From contig CAVRGG010000007.1 of the NCBI GenBank assembly GCA_963720695.1, positions 620,001 to 684,000 of the forward strand: DNA of 64,000 nucleotides, given 5' to 3'. Numbering within the stretch: position 1 is the first letter of the stretch; every line of letters begins with the position of its first letter. This document shows positions 36,051 through 44,356 of the stretch, in pieces. The notes beneath the pieces are model-generated. The model worked only from the letters and a program-made list of their open reading frames with translations. It did no database searches and was not told the origin of the DNA. The translations under genes were made by a program, and so were the position numbers. The stretch comes from UBA668 sp963720695. GTDB taxonomy: Bacteria; Actinomycetota; Acidimicrobiia; Acidimicrobiales; Ilumatobacteraceae.

Positions 36051-36562
36051 CAGCTCACACGCACCGGCACCGGAGCGTCGGCGAGGTCGCCGATCTCCGA
36101 GAACACCGAGGTGTCGAGCACGAGGTCGGCTCCCGACGGCATCGGCATGCCGAGTGTGTTGGTGCAGGTGGTCTTCTGCCCGTTGTCGAGGTTGACGACG
36201 GTGAGGGCAGCGCCGTCGGGCGCGAGCAGCGTGGTGCACTGACGGGCGTTCGTGCCGTAGCGACGGAACGTGGCGTGGGCGAGCGCCTCGGTGGCGCCGG
36301 GCGCAGGTGGCACGGCGACGTTGATCGCGGCGGGAGGAACGGGGGCGTCGTCGCCGCCCACGAACAGCGGCGGCTCCGGCACGTAGGCGGTCGTGCTGGG
36401 AGCCGTCTCGACCTTGGCGTCGCCGACGTCGATGCCCGCCGCGCCGACCGCGGGCGACACGCTCGTCGATGCCGAGTCGCGGTTCAGCGCCCACAGTGCG
36501 GGCAGCGCCACCAACGTGAAGACGGAGGCGACGACAACGCGGCGGCGATCGGTTGCGTTCAT
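36047..36562 (-). CDS. Exported protein with RlpA/DPBB-like C-terminal domain
   Basis: A 171-residue protein with one N-terminal membrane segment (RRVVVASVFTLVALPALWAL) and no lipobox, a Pro/Thr-rich linker, and a C-terminal region from about residue 95 (TFRRYGTNARQCTTLLAPDG, TVVNLDNGQKTTCTNTLG, then DLVLDTSVFSEIGDLADAPV) with the pattern of a small double-psi beta-barrel as in RlpA and Rpf-associated proteins, including two Cys. It occupies the position of rpfB between tatD and rsmA in other actinobacteria, so a role at the cell wall is likely. The catalytic Asp typical of lytic enzymes is uncertain. The DPBB call is moderate. Confidence 0.7.
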   Translation of the reverse strand: MNATDRRRVVVASVFTLVALPALWALNRDSASTSVSPAVGAAGIDVGDAKVETAPSTTAYVPEPPLFVGGDDAPVPPAAINVAVPPAPGATEALAHATFRRYGTNARQCTTLLAPDGAALTVVNLDNGQKTTCTNTLGMPMPSGADLVLDTSVFSEIGDLADAPVPVRVSW

Positions 36563-36612
36563 GGGCGTGGGTGCGCACGCATCGGCACCAGCCGACCGTC
36601 CGCGGGAAAAGG

Positions 36613-37389
36613 CTACGGATGCAGCGCCGGGAACGCAAGGCAGGCGTTCGTGGCGGTGGCGTCCCGAACACGCTCCGTGGGCAGATCACGGAGGTCGGCG
36701 AGGTGTTGGACGACGTGGGTGACGTACGCCGGTTCGTTCGTGCGGCCGCGTCGGGGCACCGGCGCCAGGTACGGGCTGTCGGTCTCGGCGAGCATCCGGT
36801 CGAGTGGGCAGCGCTGTGCGGCCTTCTTCAGATCGGTCGCCGCCGGGAAGGTCACGATGCCGCTGAAGCTCAGGAACGCCCCCAGCCGGAGGCACTCGTC
36901 GGCTTCGTCGGGTCCACCGGTGAAGCAGTGGAAGATGGTCCGCTCGGGGACGCCCTCGGCGCGCAGGACGTCGAACGTGTCGCTCCAGGCGTCACGGGTG
37001 TGGATCACCAGGGGCAGGCCACGCTCGTGCGCGAGCTGGATCTGGGCTGCGAAGGCAGTGCGTTGGATGTCGCGAGGGGAGTGCTCGTAGAAGTAGTCGA
37101 GCCCGCACTCGCCGATCGCGATCACGTTCGGATCGTCGATCAGGTGGAGGATCGACTCCACCCCGTGGACGGCTTCGTGAGGGTGCAGCCCCGCGGTGGC
37201 GTGGATGCCCTCGTGCGTGGCGGCGATCTCGATCGCCGCCACGGTGGTGGCCGCATCACAACCGACGTTGATCATCGTCGTCACGCCGGCTGCTCGGGCG
37301 GCGTCGATGACGTCGTCGACGGGGACCCCGCGGGTGTCGTAGAGATGGCAGTGGGTGTCGACGTAGCCGCCGGGAGGTGTGTCCTGCAC
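36613..37389 (-). CDS. tatD: TatD-family metal-dependent hydrolase
   Basis: A TIM-barrel amidohydrolase-type nuclease (258 residues). The metal ligands are seen in YVDTHCHLYD, the Glu of IGECGLDYFY, LVIHTRDAW, FHCFTGG and the Asp of LAETDSPYLAP. Family members are 3'-5' exonucleases involved in DNA repair and quality control. GTG 37389 is the proposed start because TAGCCT ends 7 bases before it; this -10 lies inside the 3' end of metG, so tatD has its own promoter even though it follows metG by only 10 bases. Confidence 0.93.
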   Translation of the reverse strand: MQDTPPGGYVDTHCHLYDTRGVPVDDVIDAARAAGVTTMINVGCDAATTVAAIEIAATHEGIHATAGLHPHEAVHGVESILHLIDDPNVIAIGECGLDYFYEHSPRDIQRTAFAAQIQLAHERGLPLVIHTRDAWSDTFDVLRAEGVPERTIFHCFTGGPDEADECLRLGAFLSFSGIVTFPAATDLKKAAQRCPLDRMLAETDSPYLAPVPRRGRTNEPAYVTHVVQHLADLRDLPTERVRDATATNACLAFPALHP

Positions 37390-37396
37390 GATGCGC

Positions 37397-37402
37397 AGGC
37401 TA
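37397..37402 (-). promoter_or_regulatory. Leaderless -10 hexamer TAGCCT before tatD
   Basis: It ends 7 bases before GTG 37389 on the minus strand and overlaps the metG stop codon. Confidence 0.45.
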
Positions 37403-38902
37403 CGCCTGACGGGGGAACAGGCTCTCGCCCTTGACCACCGGCAGACCGCCCGGATAGCCGCCCCAGGTGGCAGCGTCGGGGAGTCGCTGATCCGTGACCA
37501 GGCCGGGCAGACCGATGCGCTCCCAGATCGCCTGGCTGGCCGTGGGAACCGCCGGCGACGCGAGGAGCGCCACGATGCGCAGCGCTTCGAGCGCATCCCC
37601 CATGACGGCATCGACCGCGAGGCCGGGTTCGGCCTTCCACGGCTCGTTCGCCTCGAGGTACGCATTGGTGGCGCGGATCAGGCTCCACGTGGCGTCGAGG
37701 GCTCGACTCGGCTGCACCTCGGCCCACGCAGCTGCCGTGGTCGCGAAGGCGGCCGCGGCGAGCGGCGCCAGCGGCGAGTCGGGGGATGGGGCGGGTCCCA
37801 CGCCGTCGCACTTCTTTCCGACCACGGTGGCGACGCGGGCGAGCAGATTGCCGAGGTTGTTGGCGAGGTCGCTGTTGTACTTGGCGACGAGACCTTCGTA
37901 GGTGAAGTCGCCGTCCTGGCCGTACGGCGTCTCGGCGAGCACGTAGTAGCGGAAGCCGTCGACACCGATCTCGTCGACGAGCTCCAACGGGTTCACCACG
38001 TTGCCGCTGGTCTTGCTCATCTTCTCGCCACCGACGAGCAGCCATCCACCGACGGCGTAGCCGGCGGGCGGCTCGATGCCGGCGCTCATCAGCATCGCCG
38101 GCCAGTAGACGCAGTGGTGGCGGATGATGTCCTTGCCGATCAGGTGTCGGCCGGGCCACCACGATTCGAACCGCTCCTCGTCCGTGCCGAACCCGATCGC
38201 GGTGATGTAGTTGGCGAGGGCGTCGAACCAGACGTAGGCGACGTGCTTGCTGTCCCACGGCAGGGGGATCCCCCACTTGAGGCTGGTCCGGCTGACGGAG
38301 AAGTCGCGCAGCCCGCCGCGGATGAGGCCGAGCGCCTCGTTGCCGCGGAAGTCCGGCACGATCGCATCGGGATGGGCTTCGTACCAGTCGAGGAGTCGCT
38401 GCTGGAACCGGCTGAGGCGGAAGAAGTAGTTCTCCTCCTCGTAGTACTCGACGGGCCGCTTGTGGATCCGGCACAGATCACCGGGGTCGAGCTCGTCGTC
38501 GGTGTAGTACTCCTCGCAGGCGACGCAGTACTTGCCGGCGTAGACGTCGAGCTCGATGTCGCCGGCGTCGTAGCACCGCTGGAGCAACTCGGCGACCCCG
38601 AGCTTGTGCCGCTCCTCGGTGGTGCGGATGAAGTCGTCGTTGCTGATGTTCAGGCGTTGCCATGCCTGCTCGTACAGCGGGGCGATCTCGTCGACGAACT
38701 CCTGGGGGCGCTTGCCGGCGGCATCGGCGTACTCCTGCACCTTCTGGCCGTGCTCGTCGGTGCCGGTGAGGAAGTGGACGTCCTCGCCGAGGAGGCGATG
38801 CCAGCGGGCGAGCGCGTCGCCGATGATCGTCGTGTAGGCGTGGCCGAGATGCGGCTTGGCGGTGACGTAGTAGATGGGCGTCGTGAGGAAGTAACGGGTC
38901 AT
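37400..38902 (-). CDS. metG: Methionyl-tRNA synthetase
   Basis: Charges tRNA-Met. The 500-residue protein has the class I signatures HLGHAY (HIGH) and KMSKTSG (KMSKS), the connective-peptide zinc-type region (YCVACEEYYTDDELDPGDLC, with four Cys) and the anticodon-binding helical domain. It lacks the C-terminal EMAP dimerisation domain, as usual in actinobacteria. AAAGGA lies 6 bases before ATG 38902. The nearest good -10 is TATCCT at 38991-38996, which implies a leader of about 85 bases; no T-box features are visible in it. Confidence 0.97.
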   Translation of the reverse strand: MTRYFLTTPIYYVTAKPHLGHAYTTIIGDALARWHRLLGEDVHFLTGTDEHGQKVQEYADAAGKRPQEFVDEIAPLYEQAWQRLNISNDDFIRTTEERHKLGVAELLQRCYDAGDIELDVYAGKYCVACEEYYTDDELDPGDLCRIHKRPVEYYEEENYFFRLSRFQQRLLDWYEAHPDAIVPDFRGNEALGLIRGGLRDFSVSRTSLKWGIPLPWDSKHVAYVWFDALANYITAIGFGTDEERFESWWPGRHLIGKDIIRHHCVYWPAMLMSAGIEPPAGYAVGGWLLVGGEKMSKTSGNVVNPLELVDEIGVDGFRYYVLAETPYGQDGDFTYEGLVAKYNSDLANNLGNLLARVATVVGKKCDGVGPAPSPDSPLAPLAAAAFATTAAAWAEVQPSRALDATWSLIRATNAYLEANEPWKAEPGLAVDAVMGDALEALRIVALLASPAVPTASQAIWERIGLPGLVTDQRLPDAATWGGYPGGLPVVKGESLFPRQA

Positions 38903-39034
38903 TGCAGGTCCTTTCGGGGAATGGCGAACAACGGCTGGACTACGAGCCGGTGCGCATTCGACGAGTGGAGGCCTGGAACGTCATGTGGGCAGGATACAGC
39001 GGACCGGCCGCTCGGGCGATCGGATTCGGTCGCC

Positions 39035-39040
39035 TACGCT
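39035..39040 (+). promoter_or_regulatory. Leaderless -10 hexamer TACGCT
   Basis: TACGCT ends 6 bases before ATG 39047, identical in sequence and distance to the element before 9370. Confidence 0.55.
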
Positions 39041-39046
39041 GGCGCG

Positions 39047-40654
39047 ATGACGCTGACCGAGTCGTATGCGAAGGGGCCGGATTCGCCGGAGGTCCGGGAG
39101 ATCACCATCGGAGGGCTCTTGCGTGAGGCCGCCGAGCGCAACGGCGATCGTGTCGCACTCGTCGCCGGCGTGGCCGATCCGGCGCAGCGGCGCCAGTGGA
39201 CGTATGCCGAGCTCCTCGACGAGGCGACCCGGGCCGCGGCGGCGCTCCGCGTGCGGTTCGAGCCGGGCGAGCGGGTGGCCGTCTGGGCGCCGAACTATCC
39301 GGAATGGATCATCCTCGAGTTCGCCTGTGCGATCGCGGGGGTCGTGCTCGTCACCGTCAACCCTGCGTTCCGGGCGACCGAGGCGCAGTACGTCCTCACC
39401 CAGTCACGTGCGGCGGGTGTCATCACGGCGACCGAGTTCCGTGGCAATCCGATGCTGGCCACCGTCGAGGAGATCCAGCCGAAGTGTCCTGAACTCCGCG
39501 AGATCATCCGGTTCGACCAGTGGGACGAGTTCGTCGCGTCCGGTGCTGCCTTCGACGGCGAGATGGTGGAGCCTCATCCCTCCGACGCGGTGATGATCCA
39601 GTACACGTCGGGCACCACCGGCTTCCCGAAGGGGGCGCTGCTGCACCACCGAGGTCTGGTCAACAACGGCGCCCACATGTCGGACCGCATGGGTCTCGGC
39701 GACGGTGGTGTGTGGATCGGTGTCATGCCCTTGTTCCACACCGGCGGATGCGTGCTCACGGCGCTGGGGGCGGTGTCCACGGCGAGCACCCTGGTCCTCG
39801 TCGAATCGTTCGACCCGGGTCTGGCGCTGGAGCTGTTCACCACGTACAAGGGCTCGGCGATGATGGGCGTGCCGACGATGCTCGTCGCGATGATGGAGCA
39901 TCCCGACTTCGCCGCCGCCGATCTGTCGAACGTGAGGGGAATCTGCTCGGGCGGCTCGCTCGTGCCCGCGCCGATGGTGCGTCGCCTCGAGGAACAGCTC
40001 GGCGCACCGTTCACGATCGTGTTCGGCCAGACCGAGTGCTCACCGATCGCGCAGATGACCCGGCGGGACGACAGCATCGAGGACAAGGCGGGCACGATCG
40101 GCGGCCCGATGCCGGCGGTGGAGGTGAAGATCGTCGATCCCGACACCGGTGAGACCGTGCCGATCGGTGTCGTCGGTGAGTACTGCACCCGCGGCTACCA
40201 CGTGATGCACGAGTACTTCGAGAACCCCGAGGCCACCGCTCGCACGATCGACGCGGACGGCTGGCTCCACACGGGTGATCTGTGCGCGATGGACGAGCGC
40301 GGGTACTGCACCGTCGAGGGTCGCCTCAAGGACATGATCATCCGCGGCGGCGAGAACATCTACCCCCGCGAGTTGGAGGATCTGCTGTTCTCCCACCCGT
40401 CCGTCGGTGAGGTCGCGGTGGTCGGGCTCCCGGACGACAAGTGGGGCGAGACCGTGGCCGCGTTCGTCCGCCCCGCGCCTGGCTGCACGATCGACAAGGC
40501 GGAGTTGTTCGCCTACGTGCGTGCACAGCTGGCGCCGCACAAGACACCCAAGCAGTGGTTCGTGGTCGACGCGTGGCCGCTCACCGGTTCCGGCAAGATC
40601 CAGAAGTTCAAGCTGCGCGAGCAGTGGGCCGCGGGGGAGTGGCAGGAGCTCTGA
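39047..40654 (+). CDS. Acyl-CoA synthetase (AMP-binding, FadD-like)
   Basis: An adenylate-forming ligase (535 residues) that activates a carboxylic acid to its CoA ester. The signature motifs are YTSGTTGFPKGALLHH (P-loop), the FGQTECSP motif, TGDLCAMDERGYCTVEGR and GENIYPRELED, with the catalytic Lys in GSGKIQKFKLRE near the C-terminus. The sequence is closest to medium- to long-chain or fatty-acyl CoA ligases of the FadD/AtoE type; the substrate cannot be read. It is leaderless, monocistronic and convergent with the cNMP-ABC gene 3 bases away. A thioesterase gene lies 2 kb downstream. Confidence 0.92.
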   Translation: MTLTESYAKGPDSPEVREITIGGLLREAAERNGDRVALVAGVADPAQRRQWTYAELLDEATRAAAALRVRFEPGERVAVWAPNYPEWIILEFACAIAGVVLVTVNPAFRATEAQYVLTQSRAAGVITATEFRGNPMLATVEEIQPKCPELREIIRFDQWDEFVASGAAFDGEMVEPHPSDAVMIQYTSGTTGFPKGALLHHRGLVNNGAHMSDRMGLGDGGVWIGVMPLFHTGGCVLTALGAVSTASTLVLVESFDPGLALELFTTYKGSAMMGVPTMLVAMMEHPDFAAADLSNVRGICSGGSLVPAPMVRRLEEQLGAPFTIVFGQTECSPIAQMTRRDDSIEDKAGTIGGPMPAVEVKIVDPDTGETVPIGVVGEYCTRGYHVMHEYFENPEATARTIDADGWLHTGDLCAMDERGYCTVEGRLKDMIIRGGENIYPRELEDLLFSHPSVGEVAVVGLPDDKWGETVAAFVRPAPGCTIDKAELFAYVRAQLAPHKTPKQWFVVDAWPLTGSGKIQKFKLREQWAAGEWQEL

Positions 40655-40657
40655 CGC

Positions 40658-41638
40658 TCACTGTTCCTCGAACCGGCTGACCAGTCGCCGAAGCTCTTCG
40701 CCGCCGAACTCCGCGGTGAACCCGTCGACGGTGTATCCGGTCAGCGTGGTGGGCTCGGTCGCCACGGCACGGGCAGAGCGAGGCAGGCTGAACAACGGCG
40801 CCATCTCGCCGAACACCTCTCCCGCTCGGGCGGTGTGCAGGTGATCGCCACCCCTGGTGAGCTCGACCGAACCCGACTCGATGCGGTAGAGCCGGTTCCC
40901 CTCTGACCCTTCGGCGAAGAGCTCCTCGCCGGGTGAGCACACGACCACGACCGCCGGGGTGAGATCGGAGCTGTGCTCGGGGGCCATCTCCACGACCTGG
41001 TCGGCGAGCGGCAGGAGACGTTGGTCGTGCGTGCTCACCACGACCGTTCGCCCTCGTGTGGTGAGGCCGCGAAGGATGCGCAGCACGGTCTCGACCTGCA
41101 CGTGGTCGAGGTTGGCGGTCGGCTCGTCGGCCACGATCAGCGGCGGATCCAGGGCGAGCGCCCGGGCGATGGCGACGCGCTGCATCTGTCCGCCGCTCAG
41201 CGAACCCGGTCGGTGAGCGCCTCGCTCTCGCAGCCCGACGTCGCCCAGCAGATCGGTGGCTCGCTGCTCGGCGTCACCGCGCGCCCAACCGGCGGCGCGC
41301 AGCGGGATCATCACGTTCTCGAGCGCCGTGAGGCTGGGGACGAGGTTGAACGCCTGGAACACCACACCGACCTGATTGCGCCGATAGGAGGTGAGCTCGG
41401 CAGAGTTCAACTCGGTGACGCTCAGCCCGTTGACGCCGATACGACCGGATGTCGGCCGCTGGATGCCGGCGAGACAGGACAGCAGCGTCGTCTTGCCGCA
41501 TCCCGACGGGCCGAGCAGGAGCGCAAGGGTGCCCGGCTCGACCCGCATGGAGAAGCCGTCCAGGGGCCGGATGGGATAGCCGCCTCGGTGGTACTCGACC
41601 ACGAGGTCGTCGATCTCGACGTCGACGGGTTCGCTCAT
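40658..41638 (-). CDS. ABC transporter ATPase fused to a cyclic-nucleotide-binding domain
   Basis: A 326-residue two-domain protein. Residues 1 to about 225 are a MacB/LolD-type ATPase with Walker A GPSGCGKTTL, FQAFNLVPSLTA, LSGGQMQRVAIARA, Walker B LIVADEPTANLD and VSTHD. Residues from about 230 form a Crp-like cyclic-nucleotide-binding domain: CSPGEELFAEGSEGNRLYRI, and a phosphate-binding cassette FGEMAPLFSLPRSARAVA that keeps the Glu and Arg needed to hold cNMP. This joining is unusual for the MacB class and suggests that cAMP or a related nucleotide gates the transporter. It starts 1 base after the permease gene, so both are coupled. Confidence 0.9.
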   Translation of the reverse strand: MSEPVDVEIDDLVVEYHRGGYPIRPLDGFSMRVEPGTLALLLGPSGCGKTTLLSCLAGIQRPTSGRIGVNGLSVTELNSAELTSYRRNQVGVVFQAFNLVPSLTALENVMIPLRAAGWARGDAEQRATDLLGDVGLRERGAHRPGSLSGGQMQRVAIARALALDPPLIVADEPTANLDHVQVETVLRILRGLTTRGRTVVVSTHDQRLLPLADQVVEMAPEHSSDLTPAVVVVCSPGEELFAEGSEGNRLYRIESGSVELTRGGDHLHTARAGEVFGEMAPLFSLPRSARAVATEPTTLTGYTVDGFTAEFGGEELRRLVSRFEEQ

Positions 41639-41639
41639 G

Positions 41640-42698
41640 TCACGGACCTCCGAACGCGGTGGCAGGAGCGACCTTGGTCGTGCGACGGACGCCGACGAGG
41701 CCCGCAGCGACGCCGACGACGATGGCGAGGAGGGGCAGCTCGACCATCGACCGGACGGAGATCTCGACGTCCATCGGGAACACCGGCGAGAGGAGCTTCG
41801 CCAGGACGATCCCGAGGAGGGACGCGACGACGGCGAGGATCACGGCCTGCAGACAGATTCCGGCGCCGATGGCGGCGGTGCCGACCCCCGTGGCCTTGAA
41901 GACGGCGATGTCTCGTGTTCGCTCGAGCACCGTGAGGTAGACGACGGAGGCGATGATCAACCCTGCGACGATCCAGAGGAGGAACTTCACGAAGTCGATC
42001 GACTTGGCGGGGTTCTCCATGGGCCGCATCAGATCGCTCCTGGCCTCGGCCCGGGTGAAGGCACGGAACCCGTCGGGCACCGTCGTCGTGCCACGGGCGA
42101 CGACCATCGACGCGAGCGGTTGGCCACCGAGCAGCATCCGCTGGGCGTCGGCGAGGGTGACGGTGACGGTGGGTGTGCCGGCGAGCAGCGAGGCCTTGTC
42201 GACGACGCCCGTCACCTTCAGGTCGTGGCCGGCGATCCGGATGGTGTCGCCCACCGAGTTGCCGAGCGCGCGCGGCACGATCACCTCGCCGTCGCGGATC
42301 GTCGTGGTGCCGTCGACGACGGAGGTCGGAGCGCCCACTTCGTCGGGGACGACACCGAAGATGGTCACGTTGAGCAGCTCGTTGCCGTCGCGACCGGGGG
42401 CGGATTCCGCCGTCGCCGAGCCGTAGAGCATCGGCGCAGCCGCGGCGAAGTCGGTCGTCACCGCGGCGACGTCGCCCGCGGTGAGGAAGCTGCCGGGGCT
42501 GAACGCTCCGGCCGCGTCGTCACGGGTGATCCACCAGTCCGCGCCCTGCGTGTCGAGGGTCCGGTCGATCTCGACGCTGAACGAGTTGCTGAGACCGCTC
42601 ATCAGCAAGCTCATCGCGAACACGAGTGCCGTGCCGACGATGGTGATGATGAATCGCTTTCTCCGCCACTGCAGGTCCCGCAATGCGGCCCTCAGCAT
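41640..42698 (-). CDS. FtsX/MacB-type ABC transporter permease
   Basis: A 352-residue membrane protein with the FtsX topology: one N-terminal membrane segment (RFIITIVGTALVFAMSLLM), a large extracytoplasmic domain of about 190 residues (MacB periplasmic-core-like, ADWWITRDDAAGAF), then three segments (LLWIVAGLIIASVVYLTVL, LQAVILAVVASLLGIVLAK, LLAIVVGVAAGLVGV). It pairs with the cNMP-controlled ATPase downstream. In this family the complexes move lipids or peptides, or transmit force to cell-wall enzymes rather than importing solutes. ATG 42698 is used because the positive N-terminus and first segment start there. Confidence 0.88.
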   Translation of the reverse strand: MLRAALRDLQWRRKRFIITIVGTALVFAMSLLMSGLSNSFSVEIDRTLDTQGADWWITRDDAAGAFSPGSFLTAGDVAAVTTDFAAAAPMLYGSATAESAPGRDGNELLNVTIFGVVPDEVGAPTSVVDGTTTIRDGEVIVPRALGNSVGDTIRIAGHDLKVTGVVDKASLLAGTPTVTVTLADAQRMLLGGQPLASMVVARGTTTVPDGFRAFTRAEARSDLMRPMENPAKSIDFVKFLLWIVAGLIIASVVYLTVLERTRDIAVFKATGVGTAAIGAGICLQAVILAVVASLLGIVLAKLLSPVFPMDVEISVRSMVELPLLAIVVGVAAGLVGVRRTTKVAPATAFGGP

Positions 42699-42766
42699 CC
42701 ATGCACCCCCATCACCCGTCCTTCGACTGCGCACAGTAGCGGCGCGGGCGGCAATGATGATGAGTC

Positions 42767-43555
42767 ATGAGTGAGTTCGATGACGCAACGGACGTCGCCG
42801 CCGATGGTTCGACGGTGATCCACGACGGCTGGGACATCAACGGCAACGCCAATGGCGGGTACCTGATGGCGCTGGCCGCGAGGGGTCTGCGGCAACTGTC
42901 CGGTCGCCCCGATCCGATCAGTGTCACCGCCCACTACCTCGCGCCGGGCAAGCCAGGACCGGTTCGGATCGAGGGCAACGTCGTGAAGTCCGGTCGCCGA
43001 TTCGCCACCGTGGCCGGGCAGATGCACCGGGACGGCGTCCCCCTCCTGCAGCTCGTGGGCGCGTTCGGCGACCTGTCGTCGCCGTCGTCTGCCTACGAGC
43101 ACCTCGCCGTCGGCCCGCCCGAGCTACCACCGTTCGAGGAGTGCTCGCCGCGCAGCCCGCAGCAGGGCTCGGTGATGGTGGGGATGATGGAGCGGCTCGC
43201 GGTGCGGCTCCATCCCGACCATGCCGGGTGGGTGAACGACGACCGCAGCGGTGTCGCCGAGATGGCGGGATGGTTCGCGTTCAAGGACGGACGCCCGCTG
43301 GACACGCTCGCGCTGCTGATGGTGTGCGACGCGTTCCCGCCGGCGGTGTTCCACCTCGACATGCCTCCGGGCTGGGTGCCGACGGTCGAGTACACGGTCC
43401 ACGTGCGAGGCATCCCGGCGCCTGGACCGGTTCGTTGCGTGTTCCGCTCTCAGTTCGTGCAGGGCGGCTTCCTCAACGAGGATGGCGAGGTGTGGGACTC
43501 GGCCGGCCGACTGGTGGCGCAATCGCGGCAACTGGGGCTGACGCCGCTGACCTGA
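42767..43555 (+). CDS. Acyl-CoA thioesterase family protein (TesB-like double hotdog)
   Basis: A 262-residue protein with the two-hotdog layout of TesB-like thioesterases. The first hotdog holds DGWDINGNANGGYLMALAAR, the second GWFAFKDGRPLDTLALLMV and DMPPGWVPTVEYTVHVRG. It would release CoA from acyl-CoA thioesters. The catalytic residues of TesB (Asp/Gln/Thr) are not fully assignable. It is divergent from the FtsX-like permease with 68 bases between, and its end is shared with a bidirectional hairpin. It probably serves lipid metabolism with the acyl-CoA synthetase nearby. Confidence 0.85.
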   Translation: MSEFDDATDVAADGSTVIHDGWDINGNANGGYLMALAARGLRQLSGRPDPISVTAHYLAPGKPGPVRIEGNVVKSGRRFATVAGQMHRDGVPLLQLVGAFGDLSSPSSAYEHLAVGPPELPPFEECSPRSPQQGSVMVGMMERLAVRLHPDHAGWVNDDRSGVAEMAGWFAFKDGRPLDTLALLMVCDAFPPAVFHLDMPPGWVPTVEYTVHVRGIPAPGPVRCVFRSQFVQGGFLNEDGEVWDSAGRLVAQSRQLGLTPLT

Positions 43556-43574
43556 CGCGGCGGCGGGTCAGCGG
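43544..43574. terminator. Bidirectional hairpin between thioesterase and HAD genes
   Basis: CCGCTGACC (43544-43552) pairs perfectly with GGTCAGCGG (43566-43574), 13-base loop. The stop codons of the two convergent genes lie within or beside it. No T-run is present. Confidence 0.55.
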
Positions 43575-44356
43575 TTGCGAGCCCAGCGCACGCCGCCGGC
43601 GAATCCACCCATGGCCAGTCCGGCGGCGCCGACGGTCTGGGTGGTGCGGCGGATGACCGCTTTGCTGCGCTTGCGGAACTCGACGATGGGCCAGCCGTTC
43701 TGGCCGGCGACACGCTCCAACTTGGCATCGGGGTTGACCGCGACGGGGTGCCCCACCGCCCGCAGCATGGGCAGGTCGCTGGCCGAGTCGCTGTAGGCCC
43801 AGCACTGGTCGAGGTCGAACCCCTCCCAGCGGGCGAGTTCCTGCATGGCTTCCACCTTGCCCTCGGCGTAGCAGAACGGCCCCGCCAGCTCGCCGGTGTA
43901 CACGCCTTCGGCGATCTCGCTGCGGGTGCCGATTCCCGCTGTCATGCCCAGTGCCTTCGCCAACGGTTCGACGAGCTCGATCGGGGAGGCCGACACGATG
44001 TAGGTGGCGCGGTGCGCCTGGCGGTGTTGCTCGATCAGGCGTTGCGATTCGGGACGGACACGGTCCATCAGTTTCGGAACGATCTCCGCGTTGAGGGCGA
44101 CGAGGTCGTCGACATGGACGCCCTTCACCGCGCCGAGGATTCGATCGCGCACGCCGTGCGACGTGTCGTCGTCGGCACCCGACATCAGGAAGCTGAGCGC
44201 GCTGGCCGCGTCGCGGACGAACTGCCGAGTGGGCACGAGCTTGCCCCGCCACGCTGCCACGCCGAGGACGAACGCGCTGGAGCCGCTGATGAGCGTGCGG
44301 TCGAGGTCGAAGAACGCGGCGCTCGGACCGGTGGAGTAGATCGGGAGTTCGGTCAT
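43568..44356 (-). CDS. HAD-IB family phosphatase (SerB-like)
   Basis: A 262-residue HAD-superfamily hydrolase of subclass IB. The catalytic DxDxT reads AFFDLDRTLISGSS (Asp17 and Asp19), motif II is IVSASPIE and the metal-binding motif is AYSDSASDLPML. The C-terminal 40 residues have a hydrophobic stretch (QTVGAAGLAMGGFAGGV) and a basic end, so it may associate with the membrane. Homologues dephosphorylate lipid or amino-acid phosphates. Its ATG overlaps the rsmI stop (ATGA); it is the last gene of DUF192-rsmI-HAD. Confidence 0.88.
   Translation of the reverse strand: MTELPIYSTGPSAAFFDLDRTLISGSSAFVLGVAAWRGKLVPTRQFVRDAASALSFLMSGADDDTSHGVRDRILGAVKGVHVDDLVALNAEIVPKLMDRVRPESQRLIEQHRQAHRATYIVSASPIELVEPLAKALGMTAGIGTRSEIAEGVYTGELAGPFCYAEGKVEAMQELARWEGFDLDQCWAYSDSASDLPMLRAVGHPVAVNPDAKLERVAGQNGWPIVEFRKRSKAVIRRTTQTVGAAGLAMGGFAGGVRWARNR

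Noticed and set aside
38903..39034. A T-box or other riboswitch in the metG leader
   Set aside because: The roughly 85-base leader is too short and shows no specifier loop, T-box bulge sequence or terminator/antiterminator pair.
37379..39046. A long upstream extension of the acyl-CoA synthetase frame across metG
   Set aside because: The extension lies antisense to metG, and a -10 hexamer plus the normal family N-terminus place the start at ATG 39047.
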